A stretch of 36,917 bases of DNA from Proteus alimentorum (GTDB taxonomy: Bacteria; Pseudomonadota; Gammaproteobacteria; Enterobacterales; Enterobacteriaceae), in NCBI RefSeq assembly GCF_002607735.1, contig NZ_NBVR01000024.1:335739-372655 (forward strand), in the 5' to 3' direction. Both the position numbers and the translations under genes were made by a program. This document shows, piece by piece, positions 17,323 to 25,000 of the stretch. The notes under the pieces were generated by a model, which was not told where the DNA came from, ran no database searches, and was given only the letters and a program-made list of their open reading frames with translations. Numbering within the stretch: position 1 is the first letter of the stretch; every line of letters starts with the position of its first letter.

Positions 17323-17520
17323 CTCTATTATTAATATACGCAATCGTAAAAATGGGTTTTCTTGGTTTTTAATGCCTTAATTTATTCATTATTCTTAAAT
17401 TTAAAGAAAATAATACTGAATTTTAATTTTTTATGAAATTTGGTGTTGTGTGTGAATTTCTTCATTTCCTGTTAAATTAACGCTATTAAACGTATCACAA
17501 GAGAAAATTTAGGAGTTGGC

Positions 17521-18099
17521 ATGAATATTTTATTGATTAATGGTGGACAAAATTTTGGTCATTCTGCGGGGCGATTAAACCGTACATTACATGATGTTGC
17601 TGCTGAATATTTAGTGATATTAGGTCATAGCGTTAAAGAAACTCAAATAGAAGAGGGCTATGATATTGATGACGAAATCGAGAAATTCCTCTGGGCTGAT
17701 ACTATTGTTTATCAAATGCCTGGTTGGTGGATGATGATGCCATGGAAAGTGAAAAAATATATGGATGATGTCTACACCTTAGGGCATAGCAAATTATATG
17801 AAAACGATGGGCGTACGCGTCGTGATCCTAAAAAGCAATACGGTACAGGGGGATTGCTGCAAGGGAAACAGTATATGATTTCTGTAACGTGGAATGCTCC
17901 CGTTGAAGCCTTTAATGAATTTGGTAACTTCTTTGAGGGTAGAGGTGTTGATGGTGTTTATTTCGCTTTCCACAAATCACAACAATTTTTAGGATTATCT
18001 CAATTACCGACTTTTATGGTTAATGATGTTATTAAAGAACCAAATGTTGATAATGATATTGCTGAATATAAAGCACATTTAACACAGGTATTTGGCTGA
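17521..18099 (+). CDS. mdaB: NADPH:quinone reductase MdaB
   Basis: This 192-residue cytoplasmic FAD-containing quinone reductase of the flavodoxin-like fold (PF02525) reduces quinones by two electrons and so avoids semiquinone radicals. It matches E. coli MdaB closely: LINGGQNFGHSAGRLN at the flavin loop, FLWADTIVYQMPGWWM, PWKVKKYMDDVYTLGH, DGRTRRDPKKQYG, the SVTWNAPVEAFNE segment and LPTFMVNDVIKEP. The ATG at 17521 follows AGGAG at 5 bases. A strong terminator follows, so it is monocistronic. Its association with a YgiN-like monooxygenase suggests that the two work on a quinone/quinol pair, as proposed for E. coli. Confidence 0.92.
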   Translation: MNILLINGGQNFGHSAGRLNRTLHDVAAEYLVILGHSVKETQIEEGYDIDDEIEKFLWADTIVYQMPGWWMMMPWKVKKYMDDVYTLGHSKLYENDGRTRRDPKKQYGTGGLLQGKQYMISVTWNAPVEAFNEFGNFFEGRGVDGVYFAFHKSQQFLGLSQLPTFMVNDVIKEPNVDNDIAEYKAHLTQVFG

Positions 18100-18145
18100 G
18101 TTTATTGATCCGCCTGGCTGTTTGGATCATGCAATAAAACACGTT

Positions 18146-18187
18146 TAAAGGTCACCATAATAGAAGATGAGTGACCTTTATTTTTTC
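18146..18187. terminator. Bidirectional terminator between mdaB and the chemoreceptor gene
   Basis: TAAAGGTCAC and GTGACCTTTA form a 10-bp stem with a 15-base loop, followed by TTTTTT on the plus strand. It serves two convergent genes. Confidence 0.88.
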
Positions 18188-18209
18188 AATACACTTATTC
18201 AATTAAATA

Positions 18210-19760
18210 TTAGATATTTTTAATCTGAAAGTAATTTACTAATTTATTCAGATTAAGCGCTTGTTCATTAAGTGAACTCGCAGCGGCTACGGATTCCTCG
18301 ACTAATCCCGCATTCTGCTGAGTTGTTGAATCAAGCTGACTTATAGCATTATTGATTTGCGATATACCATCACTTTGCTCATTACTTGCCTGCCCAATTT
18401 CACGCAACAATGCACTGATCTCTTCAACATCGGTGATCATTTTTTGGATTTGTGAGCCAGCTTGCTCTACTAATTCCATTCCTTCTTGTGTTTGCGTTGA
18501 TGAATTATCGATAAGAGTACGTATATCATTAGCAGAGTCTGCACTTTTTTGTGCCAGTAGTCTGACTTCACCAGCAACGACCGCAAAACCTTTACCATGT
18601 TCACCTGCTCTAGCTGCTTCAACAGCGGCATTTAGTGCAAGAATATTAGTTTGGAATGCGATGGCATCAATTAAGTTAATAATATCTGTCATTTGAGATG
18701 ATGAGCTATTAATTGCTCTCATTTTTTCAGTTAGCTGAAGCATCATTTCGCCATTATGATGTACGGCGATTTCAGTTTTTTCAGCAACATTAATCGCATC
18801 ATGAGTATGATCTGCGGTGTTTTTAACGGTTGACGTCATTTGCTCCATTGAGCTTGCCGTTTCTTCTACTGATGTTGCTTGTTCTTCTGTTCTTGCTGCT
18901 AAGTTTTGGCTACCAGCAGTAATTTGCTCCGCTGCTGACGAAATATTTTCAGCGCCGTTTTGTACATTTTGTACAACATCTAATAGGTGTATTTTCATTT
19001 CAGCAAGGGCTTGTAATAATATCCCTGCTTCATCATGATAATCAGTATTCACGTCTTGTGTTAAATCACCATTTGCAATGGCTTTTGCAAAGTTTATGGC
19101 CTTCTCTAATGGGAGAGTAATACCTTTAGTAATAAACCACCCCAAAAGACTACCCACAATCATACTGACTAGGGTTAATAATACTAAAACTATTCTTTTC
19201 TCAATAAAATCACGTTCAACAGCATTACCTGCTTCTTCCATTTTTTGATTTTGTAACTCGATAAACTCTAATATTTTATCGCGATACTTTAACTGAATAA
19301 CGGAAGTTTTTGTGATCAGTTCATTGACTGCGGCATGTCTGTTATTTTCATTAAATGCCTTTACCACAAAGTTTTGAGAGGTTATATATTGCTGACGAAT
19401 ATCATAAACCTCAGCTAAGATTTTTTTTGACTCAGCATCGGATGTGGTTTCGTCTAATTCTTTCAGTAATTGCGCAACTTTAGCGGTGATCTCTGCTTTT
19501 TTGCTCTCTTGCTCAGCCGCCAAACTTCCTTGCTCATCAAGCATAGTGAGTTGTTGAAATATAATAAATTCATTGAAATTATTAATCAGTAAATTGGCTT
19601 TGACTGTGGCTGGATAGATATCATCTACGACATCATGAATATCTTGATTCGCACTATTTAAACCCATTAATGCAAAACTGGAACCCAACATAATTAACAT
19701 CACAAAAGTTGTAAATGCGATGGTTAACTTTGTACGAATTTTAAAATTTTTAAAGAACAT
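18210..19760 (-). CDS. Methyl-accepting chemotaxis protein with four-helix-bundle sensor
   Basis: This is a 516-residue inner-membrane chemoreceptor. A short cytoplasmic N terminus leads to a first membrane helix (about residues 12-34) and a periplasmic helical sensor of the 4HB_MCP type (about 35-187). A second helix follows (about 188-210, [19 protein letters not shown]), then a HAMP domain and a long coiled-coil signalling domain. The hairpin tip is the near-invariant [21 protein letters not shown]. Methylation-region Glu/Gln pairs are visible ([20 protein letters not shown]). There is no C-terminal NWETF-type CheR/CheB tether, so it probably depends on other receptors for efficient adaptation. 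The ligand is unknown. A FliA-type promoter lies upstream, so it should be co-expressed with flagella. Confidence 0.92.
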   Translation of the reverse strand: MFFKNFKIRTKLTIAFTTFVMLIMLGSSFALMGLNSANQDIHDVVDDIYPATVKANLLINNFNEFIIFQQLTMLDEQGSLAAEQESKKAEITAKVAQLLKELDETTSDAESKKILAEVYDIRQQYITSQNFVVKAFNENNRHAAVNELITKTSVIQLKYRDKILEFIELQNQKMEEAGNAVERDFIEKRIVLVLLTLVSMIVGSLLGWFITKGITLPLEKAINFAKAIANGDLTQDVNTDYHDEAGILLQALAEMKIHLLDVVQNVQNGAENISSAAEQITAGSQNLAARTEEQATSVEETASSMEQMTSTVKNTADHTHDAINVAEKTEIAVHHNGEMMLQLTEKMRAINSSSSQMTDIINLIDAIAFQTNILALNAAVEAARAGEHGKGFAVVAGEVRLLAQKSADSANDIRTLIDNSSTQTQEGMELVEQAGSQIQKMITDVEEISALLREIGQASNEQSDGISQINNAISQLDSTTQQNAGLVEESVAAASSLNEQALNLNKLVNYFQIKNI

Positions 19761-19818
19761 GCTTAACCCTGGATAAATAATAATTAATAAGTATTAGTAA
19801 CTTATTTAAGAACAAACA

Positions 19819-19845
19819 GTATCGGTAACTAGTGACAGAACTTTA
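19819..19845 (-). promoter_or_regulatory. Sigma-28 (FliA) promoter for the chemoreceptor
   Basis: On the minus strand TAAA-N15-ACCGATAC matches the flagellar class 3 consensus TAAA-N15-GCCGATAA at all four -35 bases and 6 of 8 -10 bases, with exact spacing. It ends about 58 bp before the chemoreceptor start codon. Confidence 0.75.
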
Positions 19846-20267
19846 GTCATTAAACTAAATAAAGGGAGATAAAAAGGCTTGTATTGATTTTTAACACATT
19901 ATTTTTATTGTGAAAAAGAGAACTCTTCCCTTTTTTTATCTAAATGTGCTGAGTGTTTAAGCTTCATTCAAATTTATACATTTGGATGGAAAGTAATAAA
20001 AAATTAAAGATATTCTTTATTTTCCGTTAACAATTGTTTGATCGATTTTAATATTTGTTAATTAATCGTGGGGCGTTTAGAAGGTAGAATAAAGGTTAAT
20101 AGATAATAAGGGGGGCTAAATGTACGCTATCTAAGACTTGCTTACCTCTGAAATACTTTTGGCTATGATAGACTGAGTGACTTAAAACAGATGAGTTTAT
20201 GGTTAATGTTAGATGTGTTTTAACTTTCCCTATTTCTTATACTTAATTGACTTAAAGGTAATGCTGT
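19846..20267. other. Intergenic region between divergent genes
   Basis: This is AT-rich sequence between the chemoreceptor promoter and the histidine phosphatase gene. It must carry the promoter of the latter. No gene, RNA or strong repeat was identified. Confidence 0.45.
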
Positions 20268-20849
20268 ATGCGCAGTGTATTTATATTTTTAAGCATATTT
20301 ATTTTAGGATTTAGTCATATGGCGTATTCCGATCAAACCCTTGTCTTTATAAGACATGGTGAAAAACCTGATAATGATAGTGGGCAACTGACTTGTAAAG
20401 GATTAAATAGAGCATTGGCTCTACCTGATGTGCTTATAAATCAATTTGGCAAACCTGATGCATTATTCGCTGCAGCACCTAAACAGAGTAAGTTAGGCAA
20501 TTCGTTGCGCTCACTCCAAACGATTTCGCCTATCGCTATTAAAACCTCATTGCCTATTCATCTTCAATATCATGCTAAAGAGATAAAAGCATTGCGTGAA
20601 GATTTGCTAAGTCAGCAATATAAAAATGCAGTTATTTTTATTGCATGGGAGCATGATAATTTAGTCAAAGTTGCACGAGATATCATGAAGCAAGAGGGGG
20701 GTGATCCTAAATTAATCCCTAAATGGAAAAGTAGTGATTTTGATAGTATTTATATCTTAAAAATTATCCGAGAGGGTGATAAGAAGAGCGTCATCTTTGA
20801 ACAAAGACAACAAGGGTTAAATGACGTGTCGGAAGTTTGCCCTAATTAG
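20268..20849 (+). CDS. Exported histidine phosphatase family protein
   Basis: The 193-residue protein has a signal peptide (about residues 1-21, ending SHMAYS) and a branch-2-like histidine phosphatase fold (PF00300). The phosphorylated histidine is in LVFIRHGEKP just after the signal. The second catalytic His is in FIAWEHDNL, and a conserved SLRSLQTI segment lies between them. It is probably a periplasmic phosphatase. The natural substrate cannot be told from sequence, and homologues range from Ais/PmrG-like lipid A phosphatases to general phosphatases. ATG at 20268 follows AAAGGT. It stands alone, 119 bp before the PhzF-family gene, with no shared operon signal. Confidence 0.78.
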   Translation: MRSVFIFLSIFILGFSHMAYSDQTLVFIRHGEKPDNDSGQLTCKGLNRALALPDVLINQFGKPDALFAAAPKQSKLGNSLRSLQTISPIAIKTSLPIHLQYHAKEIKALREDLLSQQYKNAVIFIAWEHDNLVKVARDIMKQEGGDPKLIPKWKSSDFDSIYILKIIREGDKKSVIFEQRQQGLNDVSEVCPN

Positions 20850-20968
20850 TGAGTAATTTACCTAATACTTAAAAACAAGATATTTAAAATAGAGCTATAC
20901 AAGATAGGTTTAGAACACGTTATTTTTACACACAAACTTAATGCTATTTGAAGCAATGCGGGAAATAT

Positions 20969-21856
20969 ATGCAAAATAAAGCTATACGCTCAGTAGAACA
21001 CGAGATAAAAGTACACCTTGTAAACTCATTTACTCTAAATAGTAAAGGTGGCAATCCTGCTGGCGTGGTACTTAATCCCCCTCAATTAAGTGATGAACAG
21101 AAAATTGCTATCGCTAAAGAAGTTGGTTTTTCTGAAACAGCTTTTGTTTATCAAGGTGAAGAGACGGATTTTAAAGTTGATTTTTTCACCCCAGAAGGGG
21201 AGGTTGATTTTTGCGGTCATGCTACATTAGCGGTATTTTTCACTTTATCTTCACTCAACTTATTGGCTTCTGGTCATTACACACAAAAAACGAAAGCAGG
21301 TATTTTAAGCGTAGCAATTGATGCTGAGAATGTCGTTATGGAGCAAACACTACCTGTTTCGCGACAAGCTCCCAATATCGATGCTGTGGCTACTGCATTG
21401 GGAATAAATTGTGAAATTATTTCAGAAACAGGCTTACCCATTGAGATATTTTCAACGGGATTAGCTGATATTTTGATCCCGGTGCAATTTGGGCAATTAG
21501 ATACGCTAAAACCTAATTTTGATACGATTGCAGACTTAAGTCGTGAATTTAATACTATTGGCTTTCATGTTTTTGAGCTTAGCCAAGATAAAGAGATTAC
21601 TGCTCATTGCCGTAACTTTGCACCTTTATATGGCATCAATGAAGAATCTGCGACAGGGAGTTCTAGTGGCGCTTTAGGCTGCTATCTTGTTAAGTATGTT
21701 TTCCCTCATAAGACACATTTTCTATTAGAGCAGGGGCGTGCAATGCAATGCTCCTCTCTTATTCACGTTATTATTGACTCAACGGAAAATACAATTAGCC
21801 GAGTGAGAGTAGGTGGAAAAGCGACAATGATAGGCTCGAAGATTATTCTTCTTTAA
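20969..21856 (+). CDS. PhzF family protein (phenazine biosynthesis-like isomerase/epimerase fold)
   Basis: The 295-residue protein has the two-lobed PhzF/diaminopimelate-epimerase fold (PF02567). Family motifs in order are NPAGVVL, the catalytic-Glu segment VGFSETAFVY, VDFFTPEGEVDFCGHATLA, and in the second lobe NFAPLYGINEESATGSSSGALGCYL. No other phenazine genes are present, so a phenazine role is unlikely; enteric members such as YddE are uncharacterised isomerases. The open frame starts at a TTG at 20948. The ATG at 20969, with GGGA just upstream, is the better start. The function is unknown beyond the fold. Confidence 0.83.
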   Translation: MQNKAIRSVEHEIKVHLVNSFTLNSKGGNPAGVVLNPPQLSDEQKIAIAKEVGFSETAFVYQGEETDFKVDFFTPEGEVDFCGHATLAVFFTLSSLNLLASGHYTQKTKAGILSVAIDAENVVMEQTLPVSRQAPNIDAVATALGINCEIISETGLPIEIFSTGLADILIPVQFGQLDTLKPNFDTIADLSREFNTIGFHVFELSQDKEITAHCRNFAPLYGINEESATGSSSGALGCYLVKYVFPHKTHFLLEQGRAMQCSSLIHVIIDSTENTISRVRVGGKATMIGSKIILL

Positions 21857-21876
21857 GAATAATAAAGGCTTTTTAA
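21842..21876 (+). terminator. Terminator overlapping the end of the PhzF-family gene
   Basis: ATTATTCTT and AAGAATAAT form a 9-bp stem that includes the stop codon, followed by a short T run about 9 bases later. It is AT-rich, so of moderate strength. Confidence 0.5.
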
Positions 21877-21989
21877 TTCTGAAACTTGACCATAAAGTTA
21901 ATCCAGTATATCAATCCTAAAATAGGGTGATTTACTGGAAAATTATTTTTAGAGTTGAAAAAAGAGACATACAATTATTTAGTTAGCTT

Positions 21990-22310
21990 TTATATAAAAA
22001 TAATACATCCATTATCTCTTAATTTTTTTATTATTAAGGGTTCTGTGGTGAAGTTGTTCCAATGTAAATCTCGTTTGGTGAGTTGTGTTAAATTAATCAT
22101 CCTCTCTGGTAATGTTTTTAAGCTATCATCACTTAGATAAAGAAATTGCAATTATTTTAATTTTCCTATCTCATCAATAATATGACTAATCTTATTGTGC
22201 CCGAAATCAAGCATTTTGAGCTGGGTTAACTTTTCTATTTCAATAGGAATATGGGTAAGTTGATTGCAAGAAAGATTAAGTACATTGAGATGCTTATGTC
22301 CACTTCCTCT
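21990..22310 (-). pseudogene. Leucine-rich-repeat protein, 3' remnant
   Basis: Reading the minus strand gives clear leucine-rich repeats of about 23 residues: HLNVLNLSCNQLTHIPIEI, LTQLKMLDFGHNKISHI, LQFLYLSDDSLKTLPERM, LTQLTKRDLHWNNF, then a short tail ending in TAA at 21990. One in-frame TAA at 22152-22154 interrupts the frame. The 5' part is missing where an IS110-family remnant begins near 22320. Such repeats usually mediate protein-protein contacts, and LRR proteins in pathogens are often secreted effectors, but the missing N terminus prevents assignment. It is clearly not functional as it stands. Confidence 0.8.
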
Positions 22311-22319
22311 AAATGGATA

Positions 22320-22524
22320 CTAACTTCCAACCGCCTGATACTCGGTATCATTTCTCAGCATCGACCAGATTATTCTCGCGTTCTTGTTAGCCACCAACAC
22401 GGTCGTTTTATTAAACCCGCGCTGTTCTTTTAACTGGTTTACTCGCCTGATTTAATCCACAAAGCTGAAAAACATTTTTAGCCAGATCAATACCGAAATA
22501 GATAACATTCATGATAATGCTCAT
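22320..22524 (-). mobile_element. IS110-family transposase, internally deleted
   Basis: The N-terminal frame from ATG 22524 reads VIYFGIDLAKNVFQLCGLNQ, the hallmark start of IS110-family DEDD transposases. After about 26 codons the frame changes, and the sequence continues as VNQLKEQRGFNKTTVLVANK, then NARIIWSMLRNDTEYQ and a stop at 22320. That is the typical C terminus of the same family. The middle of roughly 270 codons (catalytic and serine regions) is gone, so this is a deletion derivative that cannot transpose. It adjoins the LRR pseudogene and may have caused its 5' truncation. Confidence 0.8.
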
Positions 22525-22575
22525 GCTGAGTATATTTTGTTCAATTAACCTCAGAGGGAGAAGGCAGTCCATCCT

Positions 22576-22790
22576 ATTAATTGGAAATCAAGGTATGGTG
22601 GTATGGATACTAATGATGTTAAACGATTAAAAGAGCTTGAAGAGGAAAATACTAAACTTAAAAAGATGTTTGCAGAAGTCAGCCTTGAAAATCATGCGAT
22701 GAAGGCACCTTTTGTAAAAAAGGGTTGGTAATGGCTGAGAAAAAGTTCTGTACTCAATCTATTGTCACGGAAGGTTATGACTATAAATAG
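22576..22790 (+). mobile_element. IS3-family element remnant (orfA end and orfB start)
   Basis: The plus strand encodes WKSRYGGMDTNDVKRLKELE, then EENTKLKKMFAEVSLENHAM and a stop at 22729-22731. This is the leucine-zipper end of an IS3-group OrfA. An ATG follows at once and opens MAEKKFCTQSIVTEGYDYK before a stop at 22788, resembling a broken OrfB start. The 5' part of orfA and nearly all of orfB are missing. It is a non-functional scar. Confidence 0.78.
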
Positions 22791-22843
22791 GTAGCTGGTT
22801 TGAACTGTAAATAATTAATTTAGGGAAATGGATTAAGGCTTAT

Positions 22844-23407
22844 ATGGAATATCAATTTAAATCATACAGTCGGGGCAACAGGTACAAAAAAATGTCTGTT
22901 AACTGGATAGTTGTTCCTTTTGTCATCTGGATAGTATTCATATATTGGTCACTAATGTTAAGCTCAAGAGTGGTGTCATTTGAATGGTTTCCCAAATGGA
23001 CTATTTCTATTACATTTGCTGTTATTGTAAGTGTAATTAGTGGAATTTGGAGCATTTTACGCCGCCCACTAAAGCATGCATTTAAAAACTTTTATCAGTC
23101 TGGATTTATCACTCTTATATTAATCGTTCCTGTGTTTGATGCACTGACGTATTTATTAACCAACAAAACAATTCACTACCAAACTAAATATGAGATCACA
23201 TCACCGGGCCCTAGCACTAATCGATTTGGCCGATGTGACTACGGTATATGGATAAAAGAAATCTCTACAGATCGGTGGAAATTACTTTGTATTAGCAATC
23301 CAAAATCGAAAACCAAGGAAAACACAGGAACAGTATGGGTAACAGCAAAAACAGGGGCTATGGGGGCATACATTGTTGATTACCAGTTCTCTCCTTTTCG
23401 CAAGTAA
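22844..23407 (+). CDS. Membrane protein, paralog 1 (C terminus lost)
   Basis: The 187-residue protein is not from a family I recognise. It begins MEYQFKSYSRGNRYKK and has about three hydrophobic helices in its first 110 residues (including a conserved FEWFPKWT between two of them). A soluble C-terminal domain follows, with C-x-YGI-x-IKE, then CISNPKSKTKENTGTVWV and a final IVDYQFSPF. It is paralogous along its full length to the gene at 24093. Relative to that copy, about 11 bases are missing after SPF, which shifts the frame into an early stop and removes the tail. It is therefore likely a decaying copy. Tandem small membrane proteins next to LRR and IS debris recall immunity genes of toxin loci, which is inference only. 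Confidence 0.6.
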   Translation: MEYQFKSYSRGNRYKKMSVNWIVVPFVIWIVFIYWSLMLSSRVVSFEWFPKWTISITFAVIVSVISGIWSILRRPLKHAFKNFYQSGFITLILIVPVFDALTYLLTNKTIHYQTKYEITSPGPSTNRFGRCDYGIWIKEISTDRWKLLCISNPKSKTKENTGTVWVTAKTGAMGAYIVDYQFSPFRK

Positions 23408-23771
23408 TGAGATTGATGGTTTCAACGATGGTGATCCGATTGATATCCCTAGTGGTCGTTTTATTTCTGTTCGAGTACAGGTGCCAGAGCAATCAATCTA
23501 TAACGTGAGAACGCGTGAGATGGAAGAAACGCAGAAAGCGATAGCACTGTTAATCTGAAGACCACGTTCTATCATCGACTTTGAGTACCCAGATAATTAA
23601 ATCCAGTTCTGGTAATAAGTTACAATCGAGTTGATGGTACTCTTTATCACGTTCAAGACCTACCCCATATTGGGTAAATCAACAATGGTGGGAAAGTCGT
23701 TGATTAGGTATTTGATTGAGTTGAAAAAGATACTCGGAATGAATGAAGTAGAGCAGATAATAGAGGGTTAA
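23408..23771 (+). pseudogene. Unidentified coding debris after paralog 1
   Basis: In the frame that restores paralog 1 the sequence reads NEIDGFNDGD as in paralog 2. It then diverges to IPSGRFISVRVQVPEQSIYN and REMEETQKAIALLI, has an in-frame TGA at 23556, and continues RPRSIIDFEYPDN to a TAA. A further piece at 23685-23771 encodes MVGKSLIRYLIELKKILGMN and EVEQIIEG. These read like real protein but lack starts and intact frames. I do not recognise the family. The interval 23772-24092 shows nothing firm beyond a short FFARWRKRACCLPKNYK-like stretch. Confidence 0.45.
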
Positions 23772-24092
23772 AGTGATCGTTCTTAGGTATATTACTCCTT
23801 GAAATAAAAGAAAAAAATGGAACAAAAGAAAATATCGATATTAGAGAAAGGATCTTAAATTCATTTTTTGCTCGATGGAGAAAAAGAGCGTGTTGTTTAC
23901 CAAAGAATTATAAAAAATTTTAAGATATATAAGCAATTTATGATTTAATTTATTGAAGTCAATAGCTTATCTATTTCTAAACATTAAATCTACCCAGTGG
24001 TAGTTTCATGATAGATATAATCAGTTTGCATTTAAAATGTATAATGAATCAGTGCTTCGAGGAACTCACGTTTTTAGCGATAAAAGGATTTT

Positions 24093-24728
24093 ATGGAATA
24101 TCAATTCAAGTCATATGGTAAAGGTAGCAAGAAAAAATCATTACCCACTTACATTTTTGTTATCCTTTACTACTCTTGGCTGGCTTATCTATTTTTTTCA
24201 TTTCATTTTGGCGACAAGATGATGTTATTTGAATGGTTTCCTAAATGGACGATTATTATTGTTTTTGCCATTTTCACAGGGGCAATAGGGGGAATTTGGC
24301 ACCCCTTTCTGCGCCCATCAAAATATGTATTTGGTAATTTTTATTGGGGCGGCTGCCTTGGTCTTATGCTAATCGTTCCAACATTTAATATACTTGTTTA
24401 TTTATCATTAGACCAAACAATTCACTACCAAACGCAATATAACATCGTCTCACCAGGGCCACCGCGCGTTAAATCTAGTCAATGTGAATATGGTATACAG
24501 ATAAAAGAAACCTATACGGAACAGTGGGCTTCATTTTGCATTAGCAATCCAAAATCGAAAACCAAGGAAAACACAGGAACAGTATGGGTTACAGCAAAAA
24601 CAGGGTTTATTGGTGCATACATTGTTGACTACCAGTTCTCTCCTTTTATCCCTGAGTTCACAAGTGATGAGATTGATGGTTTTAACGATGGTGACAGAGT
24701 GTTGTTCGATGGTAAGCCCGTTTATTAG
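24093..24728 (+). CDS. Membrane protein, paralog 2 (apparently intact)
   Basis: The 211-residue unrecognised protein is paralogous to the gene at 22844. It begins MEYQFKSYGKGSKKKS and has about three hydrophobic helices. The shared FEWFPKWT loop, a C-x-YGI-x-IKE segment and the nearly invariant CISNPKSKTKENTGTVWV block follow. It then has a tail the other copy lacks (PEFTSDEIDGFNDGDRVLFD, then GKPVY). A block of about 70 bp around 24540-24605 is almost identical between the copies, while the rest is clearly more diverged. ATG at 24093 has AAAGGA upstream. The soluble domain probably faces one side of the inner membrane. A role as an orphan immunity protein is possible but unsupported by any toxin gene here. 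Confidence 0.7.
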   Translation: MEYQFKSYGKGSKKKSLPTYIFVILYYSWLAYLFFSFHFGDKMMLFEWFPKWTIIIVFAIFTGAIGGIWHPFLRPSKYVFGNFYWGGCLGLMLIVPTFNILVYLSLDQTIHYQTQYNIVSPGPPRVKSSQCEYGIQIKETYTEQWASFCISNPKSKTKENTGTVWVTAKTGFIGAYIVDYQFSPFIPEFTSDEIDGFNDGDRVLFDGKPVY

Positions 24729-24949
24729 GCACTAATAAACGATGTACTTTCAATAAATAAAAAGATGATTTAATTATTAAAGGTATGGAAGGGGAAATTG
24801 CGGTTAAGACTGCGTCTTATGATTTTGTGATTTTTTATTCTTAAAAAATGCATTTAAATTAATATATGTAAATATAAATATAATTAATTTGTTATTAATT
24901 AGATAAAACAACTAAATTTTCAATTGTATTACAATTCCTTTTATTGAAT

Positions 24950-24978
24950 TGAATGATAATGATTATAATTATCATTCA
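24950..24978 (+). promoter_or_regulatory. Palindromic Fur box upstream of the haem-type receptor
   Basis: TGAATGATAAT and ATTATCATTCA are exact 11-base inverted arms around a 7-base centre. The core at 24955-24973 matches the 19-base Fur consensus at 17 positions. It ends 22 bp before the receptor start codon, where it would block transcription or early elongation when iron is plentiful. Confidence 0.88.
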
Positions 24979-25000
24979 ATATCTTGATTAAGGAGTGTTT

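Noticed and set aside
21955-22140. Plus-strand 61-codon frame
   Set aside because: It is the antisense shadow of the leucine-rich-repeat pseudogene, which reads clearly on the minus strand.
22251-22433. Plus-strand 60-codon frame
   Set aside because: It spans the LRR/IS110 junction antisense to recognisable minus-strand remnants.
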